This document shows, one piece after another, positions 1 through 6,356 of a stretch of DNA of 64,000 nt. Each line of letters starts with the position of its first letter. Position 1 is the stretch's first letter. The stretch is from a bacterium. GTDB taxonomy: Bacteria; Myxococcota_A; Bradymonadia; UBA7976; UBA1532. The notes under the pieces are model-generated. The model did no database searches and had not been told where the DNA came from. It was given only the letters and a program-made list of their open reading frames with translations. The translations under genes and the position numbers were made by a program. Location of the stretch: the NCBI GenBank assembly GCA_030426085.1, contig JAUHYW010000010.1, positions 1 to 64,000 of the forward strand, given 5' to 3'.

Positions 1-289
1 CCCCCACACCGAAGCCCACGAGGCCGGCCCCGGGGGATCCCGGGCGACACTCGGCGCAGCCGATGAGCCCGGGACACCCCGGGTTCGCCGGCCGCCGATG
101 CGATACCCACCACCCCCATCACACACACCCGACCCCCACACCGAAGCCCGAAGGCCGGCCCCGGGGGATCCCGGGCGACACTCGGCGCAGCCGATGAGCC
201 CGGGACACCCCGGGACCGCCGGCCGACCATCACATCACCCACCCCACCGTGACACCCGCACCCCCACACCGAAGCCCACGAGGCCGACC
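1..289. repeat. Intergenic tandem repeat, about 130 bp unit, two copies plus a partial third
   Basis: Copies start at 1, 133 and 261, each opening with CCCCCACACCGAAGCCC; the third breaks off after about 29 bp. Each full copy carries a nested dyad: a TCGGC-GCA-GCCGA stem (51-63 and 182-194) flanked by CCCGGG blocks (39-44/68-73 and 170-175/199-204). It lies just past the kdsA stop, so it may act as a 3'-end or REP-like structure. The rest up to 367 is low-complexity C/A-rich sequence in which I see no gene. Confidence 0.85.
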
Positions 290-367
290 CACCGCAGCCA
301 TCTCCGGACGTCTCGACCACGACAACGACCACGACCACGACCACGACGGGGCGGCGGCGGGGCGGCC

Positions 368-1225
368 TCAGGCGCTCGCCGACCCCTTCACCAGCGCGTC
401 CAGCGCCACCAACCGATCCAGCAACGCCCCCACCCTCTCCAACGGCAGCGCGCACGGCCCATCGCACTTCGCCTGCGCCGGATCGGGGTGCACCTCCAGG
501 AACAACCCCGCGATCCCCTGCGACACCCCGGCCATCGCCAGCGGCTCGACCTGCGCGCCCCGGCCGCCCGTCGCGTCCCCCAGACCCCCAGGCAACTGCA
601 AGCTGTGGGTCACGTCGAACGTCACCGGCACCCCGAACCCCTTGAGCGCGCCGAACCCCAACATATCCACCACCAGCCGCCCGTACCCGAACAGCGTGCC
701 CCGCTCACACAACACCACCCCGCGGGCGCCCGACGCGGCGCACTTCGCCACCACGTTCCCCATCTCCTCCGGCGCCATCATCTGCATCTTCTTGAGGTGC
801 AGCGGCCGCCCCGTCGCCGCCGCCGCCGCGATCAGATCCGTCTGCCTCACGAGAAAGGCCGGGATCTGGATGAGATCCGCCACCTCAGCGGTCGGCGCGG
901 CCTGGGCGGCGGTGTGGATGTCGGTCACGATGGGCAGACCATGGGTCGCCTTGACCTTCGCCAGCCACCGCAGCCCCTCGTCCAGCCCCGGGCCGCGGAA
1001 GCTGCGCACGCTGCTCCGGTTGGCCTTGTCGAACGACGCCTTGAAGATGAGCGGCACCCCCCGCCGATCGGCCTCGCGCTTCAGCGCCTCGGCCACCCGC
1101 AGCGCCAGATCGAGCGACTCGAGCACGTTCAGCCCGGCGATGAGCGTCAGCGGCCGGTCGTTGGCCAGGGTGATGCCATCACCCACGCGGATGGCACCCG
1201 GCATCTCATGCATCTCGACTCCCAT
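368..1225 (-). CDS. kdsA: 3-deoxy-8-phosphooctulonate synthase
   Basis: Condenses phosphoenolpyruvate with arabinose 5-phosphate to KDO 8-phosphate, a cytoplasmic step in lipopolysaccharide inner-core synthesis. The 285-residue product follows the E. coli enzyme along its whole length: KASFDKANRSS near residue 65, GRRAQV-type (here GRGAQV) and HPDPAQAKCDG in the C-terminal third. Asn33 in the segment GLNVLES occupies the position that is Cys in metal-dependent KdsA, so this should be the metal-independent class. A second Met at residue 5 is an alternative start. It lies 12 bp after kdsB on the same strand, so the two consecutive KDO genes are probably co-transcribed. Confidence 0.96.
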   Translation of the reverse strand: MGVEMHEMPGAIRVGDGITLANDRPLTLIAGLNVLESLDLALRVAEALKREADRRGVPLIFKASFDKANRSSVRSFRGPGLDEGLRWLAKVKATHGLPIVTDIHTAAQAAPTAEVADLIQIPAFLVRQTDLIAAAAATGRPLHLKKMQMMAPEEMGNVVAKCAASGARGVVLCERGTLFGYGRLVVDMLGFGALKGFGVPVTFDVTHSLQLPGGLGDATGGRGAQVEPLAMAGVSQGIAGLFLEVHPDPAQAKCDGPCALPLERVGALLDRLVALDALVKGSASA

Positions 1226-1237
1226 TCGATGGTGCGT

Positions 1238-1954
1238 TCAGGCCGACAGCAGCGCCCGGGCCCGCTTCAAGTCAGCCGGCGTATCGACCCCGACCCCCCG
1301 CCAGTCGACCTCGACCATGCGGATGGGCCACCCATGATGCAGGGCGCGGAGCTGCTCCAGCCCTTCGATCAGCTCCAGCGGAGACGGCGGCGCGGCGGTG
1401 AACCGTTGCAGGGCCTCGGCCCGGAAGCCATACACCCCGAGGTGGATCCGGGTCGCGGCGTGGGCCCCGTCGCGGCCGAACGGGATGCCCGCCCGCGAGA
1501 AGTACAGCGCGTCGCCGTTGGCCGCGCACACCACCTTGACCGTGTGGGGGTCGGCCGCGTCGTCGTCGCCGCCGGCGGTCATCAGGCTGGCGATGCGCAC
1601 CGCCGGATCATCGAACGCGCCGACCAGCGCGTCGAGCACCGCGGGGGTCAGCGTCGGCTCGTCGGCCTGCACGTTGACGACGACGTCGGCGGCGAGCCCC
1701 CGGGCGGCGAAGGCGACCCGGTCGGTCCCGGTGGGGTGCCCGGCGCCGGTGCGCAGGACCTCGGCCCCGAAGGCCCGGCAGGCGCGCTCGATCGCGTCCG
1801 AGGCGGTGGCCACGTAGACCGCGTCGATCCGCTCGGCCGCGCGGGCGGCCTCGTACACCCAGCGGATCATCGGGCGCCCGCCGATGGGCAGCAGCACCTT
1901 GTTCGCCAGCCGGGTCGAGGCCAGCCGGGCGGGGATGATCGCGGCGACGGTCAC
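1238..1954 (-). CDS. kdsB: CMP-KDO synthetase (3-deoxy-manno-octulosonate cytidylyltransferase)
   Basis: Activates KDO as CMP-KDO for transfer to lipid A. The 238-residue product starts with the nucleotidyltransferase signature IPARLASTRL and contains GTDR, NVQADEP (usually NVQGDEP, so a Gly-to-Ala change beside a substrate-binding Asp), SRAGIPF and HLGVYGF. I chose GTG at 1952-1954: it overlaps the upstream stop as GTGA, and the IPAR motif follows within a few residues as usual. A longer reading to 2035 would add 27 Arg/Pro-rich residues not typical of the family. The enzymatic assignment is secure; the coupling to an anti-sigma-like gene is unusual. Confidence 0.94.
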   Translation of the reverse strand: MTVAAIIPARLASTRLANKVLLPIGGRPMIRWVYEAARAAERIDAVYVATASDAIERACRAFGAEVLRTGAGHPTGTDRVAFAARGLAADVVVNVQADEPTLTPAVLDALVGAFDDPAVRIASLMTAGGDDDAADPHTVKVVCAANGDALYFSRAGIPFGRDGAHAATRIHLGVYGFRAEALQRFTAAPPSPLELIEGLEQLRALHHGWPIRMVEVDWRGVGVDTPADLKRARALLSA

Positions 1955-3249
1955 AGGGCGAACGGCATGACGATGCGCATCGGGTCGCCGCTGAACTGCG
2001 GGAAGCGGAAGGCGCGCACCTTGCGCTCGACGCACGATCCGACCGGGGTCCCCCTGTGGGGCCCGCTCTTCACCTTGGCCGACGTCACCCGGCCCGCCCG
2101 GCCGATGGTCATCTCGACCGGCACGGTGCCGCTGGCGTCGGTGCCCTCTTTGCAGGTGGTGATGGTCCGGGCGTTGCGCTTCACCACGGTGAGGATCTGC
2201 CGCTTGGTGAGCTTCTCGGGCAGCATCGGATCGCCCGCAGGCGAGGGCGCGGGCGAGGCGGCCGGAGACGCGGCCCGGCTCTTGGAGCCACCGCCCGATC
2301 CGTCGAGCGCGCCGAGCAGATCGTCCACCTCGGAGGCGCTCTCCTCCTTCTGCCGGGCCGGCTTGCGGGGGCTGGGCCTTCGGGCGGCGGGCTTCGGCGC
2401 GGCGGCCGGCGCCGGGGCCCGGCGGGTGCGGCGGGTCGCCCGGCGGCTCGGCTTGGGCTTCGCCGCGGCGACCTCGTCCCCGTCGCCCTGCTCGCCGTCC
2501 GCGACCTCTTCCCCGTCATCGCCGTCCTCGGCCTCGGCGGCCGCCTTCTCCTCCGCGGCCCGCGCCTCGGCCTCGGCGGCCGCCTTCTCCGCCGCCGCCT
2601 TCTCTGCGGCCGCTGTCTCTGCCGCGGCCTTCGCCGCCTTCTCTTCGGCCGGCCCGCCCACCGCCTGCTTCGCCGGCGCGGTCGCCGTCGGCTGATTCGC
2701 GCCCACCTCCCCCGCCGCGGGCAGCCCCTCGCCCTCCAACCACATCGGCCGCCACAGCACGAACGCCAGCAGCGCCGCCGCCAGCGCCCCGCCGACCGCC
2801 ACGAACGCCGGCCAGCGCGACCGGCGGGTCGGCACCGCGGTCGGCGCCAGCGGGAGCGGAGCCGGGGTCGGGTCGACCATCTCGTCGAACGGGATCATCG
2901 CCATCGGCCGGGACAGCGCGCTCGGGCGGTCGGCCAGCGGCGCGCCCTGGGGGATGTCGGCCAGATCGAACGCGGGGGGCGCGGGCAGCGCGCCGTCGGG
3001 CGTCTCGGCCAGCGCCGCGAGGAAGTCCCGATCCGAGGCGTCGACCCCGGCCGGCATCTCGCCCAGCCCCAGCGCGGCCAGCGGCGCGTCGTCCGAGACG
3101 GCGTCTCCGATGAACCCCCGGTCGGTGAGCTGGGCCGCGGCCAGCGCCCGGGCGCAGGCGTCGCAGTCGGCGGCGTGCTCGGCCACCGCCCCGTCCAGGC
3201 GGTCGGCTTCGAGCGCGGCGAGCGTCTCGGGGGTGCGGGCGCAGCTCAT
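1951..3249 (-). CDS. Membrane-anchored anti-sigma-like protein with AgmX/TonB-type C-terminus
   Basis: A 432-residue protein. Residues 25-32 form His-x3-Cys-x2-Cys, the zinc-binding arrangement of ZAS anti-sigma factors, in a cytoplasmic N-terminal region. One transmembrane helix lies at about 147-167. A long Ala/Glu/Lys-rich helical stretch (about 195-245, KAAAE-like repeats) and a Pro/Arg-rich linker follow, and the last 100 residues resemble the AgmX/PglI-TonB C-terminal domain of Myxococcota. Its start overlaps the sigma-like gene as ATGA, and its stop overlaps kdsB. Inference: it sequesters the upstream sigma-like factor and senses the envelope. The C-terminal family assignment is by resemblance only. 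Confidence 0.7.
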   Translation of the reverse strand: MSCARTPETLAALEADRLDGAVAEHAADCDACARALAAAQLTDRGFIGDAVSDDAPLAALGLGEMPAGVDASDRDFLAALAETPDGALPAPPAFDLADIPQGAPLADRPSALSRPMAMIPFDEMVDPTPAPLPLAPTAVPTRRSRWPAFVAVGGALAAALLAFVLWRPMWLEGEGLPAAGEVGANQPTATAPAKQAVGGPAEEKAAKAAAETAAAEKAAAEKAAAEAEARAAEEKAAAEAEDGDDGEEVADGEQGDGDEVAAAKPKPSRRATRRTRRAPAPAAAPKPAARRPSPRKPARQKEESASEVDDLLGALDGSGGGSKSRAASPAASPAPSPAGDPMLPEKLTKRQILTVVKRNARTITTCKEGTDASGTVPVEMTIGRAGRVTSAKVKSGPHRGTPVGSCVERKVRAFRFPQFSGDPMRIVMPFAL

Positions 3250-3953
3250 CGCTCACCCTCGATCCAGGCGCGCATGCGCCCCAGCAGACGGTAGATGCGC
3301 TGCCGCGACATGCCCGTGTCCCGGGACACCTCGCTGATGGTGCCCCCCCCGAGCAGCCCCTCGAGCACCGGCATCGCCTCGGTCTCGTCGGCGAAGGCCA
3401 CCCGCACTTTGTCCACCACCAGCGCCGCCACCCGCCGCCCCCGCTCATCGGCCGAGCCGGGGCGGGCCTCGGGCAGATAGACCCCGCCGAAGCGCCGCTG
3501 ATAGCGGTCGCGGCGGCGCAGCTTGTCCTTGGCGCGCCAGCCGATGCGGGTGCGCAGCATGGCCAGCAGGTTGAGGTGGGCCGGGCGGCGGGCGCCGAGG
3601 CGCGAGGCGGCGGTCTCGAGGTAGGTGGCGAGGGCGTCGGCGTCGGCGAGCGCGTCCACCGCGGCGTCCCACAGGGCCTCGACCCAGCGGGCGTCCCCGT
3701 GCACGGCTCCGGGTTGCAGTCCGATGGCGGGCAGCAGCCAGGCGGTCATCCGGTTCGAGACCTCCCCCCGGGTGTCGGGGTCACGCAGCGCGGCGGCGAG
3801 GGCGCGCAGAGCCGTCGCGTAGGCGGCGGCTTCGTCGATGCCGGCGCCTTCGAGAGCGAGCACACGTTCGAGCGGACCCTGTGCGTCCACGCGCCTCCCC
3901 GCGGGCATACGCCCCATCACCGGCGAGCTGTCCAGCGGCCGGGCGGGCGCCAT
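3246..3953 (-). CDS. Sigma-factor-like DNA-binding protein
   Basis: The C-terminal 40 residues form a helix-turn-helix (GGTISEVSRDTGMSRQRIY), as in region 4 of sigma factors or a sigma-70-like transcription factor. The central region is basic (GWRAKDKLRRRDRY) and could correspond to a diverged region 2. Length from Met at 3953 is 235 residues; Met codons at 3917 and 3908 are alternatives, and none has a strong Shine-Dalgarno sequence. It overlaps the ZAS-like gene by four bases, the usual pairing of an ECF-type sigma factor with its anti-sigma factor. Its targets are unknown; its own operon, with the KDO genes, is a reasonable guess. Confidence 0.6.
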   Translation of the reverse strand: MAPARPLDSSPVMGRMPAGRRVDAQGPLERVLALEGAGIDEAAAYATALRALAAALRDPDTRGEVSNRMTAWLLPAIGLQPGAVHGDARWVEALWDAAVDALADADALATYLETAASRLGARRPAHLNLLAMLRTRIGWRAKDKLRRRDRYQRRFGGVYLPEARPGSADERGRRVAALVVDKVRVAFADETEAMPVLEGLLGGGTISEVSRDTGMSRQRIYRLLGRMRAWIEGER

Positions 3954-4074
3954 TTCACCACACCCTGGCCCGCGGCCCAACTCCGCTGACCGGGGCCGGC
4001 GCGCCGTGCCCCTTCCGTCGACCGCCCGGGGGTGCCAGACTGGCGCCGTCGACGACTGCCCCGCGGAGACGATC

Positions 4075-4284
4075 GTGACCGACATCAGCCCCCCGAACAG
4101 CGCCGGGCTCCACCCGCCCGACAGCCCTCGGGCCGCCCTGGACACCCTCGAACAGAGCCTGGCTCAAGCGGCCGGGCTCGCCGCCGAGAACGCGACCTTG
4201 ATCCAGCAGCAGGAGAACGTCGCCGCCCAGGCCGTGCTGACCGCGTCGGTCGATCGGCTGCTCGGCACGCAGGAGGCGCGCTGA
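4075..4284 (+). CDS. RebB-like small protein (possible R-body component)
   Basis: A 69-residue product from GTG at 4075. The C-terminal half reads [17 protein letters not shown] and then a short hydrophobic helix, closely following the Asn-Ala-x3-Gln-Gln-Gln-x-Asn-Val-x-Ala-Gln-Ala pattern of RebB-family proteins, which polymerise into refractile (R-) bodies in some proteobacteria. The usual N-terminal ITDAVTQ motif is absent here, but a similar one occurs in the next gene. The stop TGA shares its A with the next ATG. The family call rests on motif recognition; no other R-body gene is visible. It could be a diverged Reb paralogue with another role. Confidence 0.5.
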   Translation: MTDISPPNSAGLHPPDSPRAALDTLEQSLAQAAGLAAENATLIQQQENVAAQAVLTASVDRLLGTQEAR

Positions 4285-4649
4285 TGGCCGCCCCCAAGCC
4301 CGCGAAGCCCGACATGCCCGACGCGACGACCATCGACGCGGCCCGCGCCGCCGGGGAGAGCGTCGGCCAGGGCGTCGGCGAGGCGTCGACCCGGGTCGAC
4401 GACCGGGTGCCCGACGCCGTGACCGAGGCCGGCCGGGCCCAGGCCCTGTCGCTGGCCATGCTCGACGCCGCGGCCCATCTGCGCCGGCTCGAGACGCTGT
4501 CGCTCGCGGCCATCGCCGCCGGCCTGGAGAAGATCCTCGCCGGCGAGGCCGAGGCCGGCGCCGCCGCGCTCGAAGCGACCGAGGCCGGGCTCGACAAGGC
4601 CATCGACCGCCTCGCCCGGCTGGTGACGCTGGCCGGCGCCGCAGAGTGA
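4284..4649 (+). CDS. Small helical protein, possible second Reb-like component
   Basis: A 121-residue Ala-rich, probably all-helical protein with no signal peptide. Residues about 40-52 read [13 protein letters not shown], resembling the VNxQITDAVTQ segment of RebB proteins; an amphipathic stretch ([23 protein letters not shown]) and a second helix follow. It is translationally coupled to the RebB-like gene by the overlapping TGATG, which suggests equimolar partners. I do not recognise the family with certainty; the Reb link is inferred from the motif and the coupling. Confidence 0.45.
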   Translation: MAAPKPAKPDMPDATTIDAARAAGESVGQGVGEASTRVDDRVPDAVTEAGRAQALSLAMLDAAAHLRRLETLSLAAIAAGLEKILAGEAEAGAAALEATEAGLDKAIDRLARLVTLAGAAE

Positions 4650-4660
4650 AGGGCGATCCC

Positions 4661-5089
4661 ATGGCCGAGTCGTTTCGCAGCGTGCTCTTCCTGTGCGTGG
4701 CCAACTCGGCCCGCTCCCAGATGGCCGAGGGCCTCGCCCGCGATCTCTTCGGGGATCGGGTCACCGTGCAGTCGGCGGGCTCGCAGCCTTCCCGGGTGAA
4801 CCCGTATGCCATCGCCGCGATGGCCGAGCTGGACATCGACCTGTCGACCCACAGTTCGAAGTCGGTCGACACCATCGATCCCAAAGGCGTCGATCTGGTG
4901 ATCACGCTGTGCGCCGAGGAGGTCTGCCCGGTCTTCCTCGGCGGCGCCGAGCGCCTGCACTGGCCGCTGCCCGATCCCGATCGCAAGCACGAGGATCTGT
5001 CCGACGCCGAGCGGCTGAAGCACTTCCGCGTCACCCGGGACGCCATCCGGGGTCGGCTGGAAACGCTGGCCGCCGCGCGCCTGGGCTGA
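4661..5089 (+). CDS. arsC: Thioredoxin-coupled arsenate reductase / LMW tyrosine phosphatase-like protein
   Basis: A 142-residue product with the phosphatase loop CVANSAR (Cys12-x5-Arg18), a general-acid Asp in PLPDPDR (Asp105), and Cys84 and Cys89 in LCAEEVC, which match the redox relay of thioredoxin-dependent arsenate reductases (Cys10/82/89 in the staphylococcal enzyme). It would reduce arsenate to arsenite in the cytoplasm. ATG at 4661 follows GAAGGG at good spacing and is preferred over the GTG at 4646 that overlaps the previous stop. No arsenite pump or ArsR is nearby, so a phosphatase role or an orphan reductase remains possible. Confidence 0.85.
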   Translation: MAESFRSVLFLCVANSARSQMAEGLARDLFGDRVTVQSAGSQPSRVNPYAIAAMAELDIDLSTHSSKSVDTIDPKGVDLVITLCAEEVCPVFLGGAERLHWPLPDPDRKHEDLSDAERLKHFRVTRDAIRGRLETLAAARLG

Positions 5090-5164
5090 GCCGACCCGCC
5101 CGTTACCGAATACAGACGCCCGCCCCCGCCGACACACCCCCACGGTGACGCAGATCCCGCTCGC

Positions 5165-5197
5165 TGGCCGGGCGCTGGTCGGGCGCTGGTCGGGCGC
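5165..5197. repeat. Three tandem 11-bp repeats upstream of a sigma54 promoter
   Basis: Three contiguous units at 5165, 5176 and 5187 read TGGCCGGGCGC, TGGTCGGGCGC and TGGTCGGGCGC. The period is close to one helical turn and the array ends five bases before the -24 element at 5202. This places identical faces of the DNA in phase, as expected for a protein-binding array, but slippage alone could also produce it. Confidence 0.85.
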
Positions 5198-5201
5198 GTG
5201 G

Positions 5202-5217
5202 TGGCACGGCCGTTGCT
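5202..5217 (+). promoter_or_regulatory. Sigma54 (-24/-12) promoter
   Basis: TGGCACGGCCGTTGCT matches the consensus TGGCACG-N4-TTGCW at every defined base. The expected start site is about 5228, giving a leader of roughly 28 bases before the protease ATG at 5256. An NtrC-family activator would be required; one with an intact GAFTGA loop is encoded at 25319-26644, though nothing proves it acts here. A GTTACC half-site lies at 5103-5108. Confidence 0.8.
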
Positions 5218-5255
5218 CTTAAGGCAGCCCGACTGGAACTGCCCCGGAATGAGCC

Positions 5256-6356
5256 ATGGCATGCGTCGCCGATCGCTTCGGCATCGTCCTGATCTGTCTG
5301 CTGGTCGCCCTGCCCGTCGGGGTGGGCCACGCCGAGCCCGAGCCGGAGCCGGAGCGCCCGGCGAGCGACCCGGCCCCGCGTGATGAGGACGATGGGCAGG
5401 CCGAGCGAGAGGCCCGAAAGCAGAAGAAGACCTTCAGCGGCGGCTGGTCGGCGTTCGGGCCCCGACCCCGGGTCTTCGATGGGCAGATGGACGGCGTCAG
5501 CCAGCCGGACGAGGTGCCCGAGGTCGCGCACGCGACAGACTCGATCCCTGACCTGCCGGACCCTCCCGCAGCAACGCGGTCGGTCCCGGATCTCCCTCCC
5601 GACCGAGTGGTGCATCCCGAGCCCCCATCAGAGCCGGGCCGCGTAACACCGCCCGGTCGCTCGACCGTCGAGCGCTTCCCCGACGTGCTCGCGGTCCACC
5701 GGCGCGGCCGCTCGCACTGCACCGCCGTGCTCATCGGGCCCGACGTGGCCCTGACCGCAGCCCACTGCCTGCCCGCCGAGCGCGTCACCGCCGGACCCAT
5801 CACGACCCGCCCCGCCGCCGCCCGGCGGGTCACCGCGTCCGTCGCGGCCCCCGATGGCCTCGACGCGGCCCTGCTCCACCTCGATCGCCCCCTGGATCTG
5901 CCCGTTCGGCCCCACCGCTCGGGTCGGGATCGCCGCCCCCCCACCGGAGAGGGCCGGGTCGTGGGCTTCGGCGCCACCGACGGGCGGGGCAGCCGGGGCG
6001 CCGGCATCCGCCGCTTCGGCACGGTGTGGCTCGACGGCTGGGGCTGCGACCGGGTGCGCCGGGCGTCGACCGGCTGCCGCCCGGGGGACGAGCTCGTCGT
6101 CGTCGGCGGCGGCGGGGCCGACACCTGCGACGGCGACAGCGGGGGCCCGGTCTTCGAGTTCCACGACGGCGGGTGGCGCCTGCTCGCGCTGACCGCCCGC
6201 CCGTTGCACGACGCCCGCCGACGCTGCGGCGACGGCGGGATCTACGTGCGCCTCGACCGCCTCGCCCCCTGGATCGAGGGCGTGCGCGCCCGCTGGTCCC
6301 CGACCGAGGACACCCCGACGGCCGACACCACCCTCACGTCGAAGGAGATGCCATGA
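5256..6356 (+). CDS. Secreted trypsin-like serine protease (S1 family)
   Basis: A 366-residue exported protease. The N-terminus has a hydrophobic signal peptide ending near residue 26 (GVGHA), then an acidic and Pro-rich propeptide-like stretch to about 135. The catalytic triad is complete: His170 in LTAAHC, Asp203 in LDAALL and Ser295 in CDGDSGGPV. Compact S1 domain, with cysteines flanking the active site. It is the first gene after a sigma54 promoter, and its stop overlaps the next start as ATGA, so protease and the following exported protein should be made together. Its substrate is unknown; the partner protein is one candidate. Confidence 0.88.
   Translation: MACVADRFGIVLICLLVALPVGVGHAEPEPEPERPASDPAPRDEDDGQAEREARKQKKTFSGGWSAFGPRPRVFDGQMDGVSQPDEVPEVAHATDSIPDLPDPPAATRSVPDLPPDRVVHPEPPSEPGRVTPPGRSTVERFPDVLAVHRRGRSHCTAVLIGPDVALTAAHCLPAERVTAGPITTRPAAARRVTASVAAPDGLDAALLHLDRPLDLPVRPHRSGRDRRPPTGEGRVVGFGATDGRGSRGAGIRRFGTVWLDGWGCDRVRRASTGCRPGDELVVVGGGGADTCDGDSGGPVFEFHDGGWRLLALTARPLHDARRRCGDGGIYVRLDRLAPWIEGVRARWSPTEDTPTADTTLTSKEMP

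Noticed and set aside
98-2695. Long plus-strand frame across kdsA and kdsB
   Set aside because: Shadow of well-conserved KDO genes; Arg/Pro/His-rich composition.
4646-5089. GTG at 4646 as the arsC start
   Set aside because: It would add five residues and place the GAAGGG sequence inside the gene; ATG 4661 has that sequence at normal spacing.
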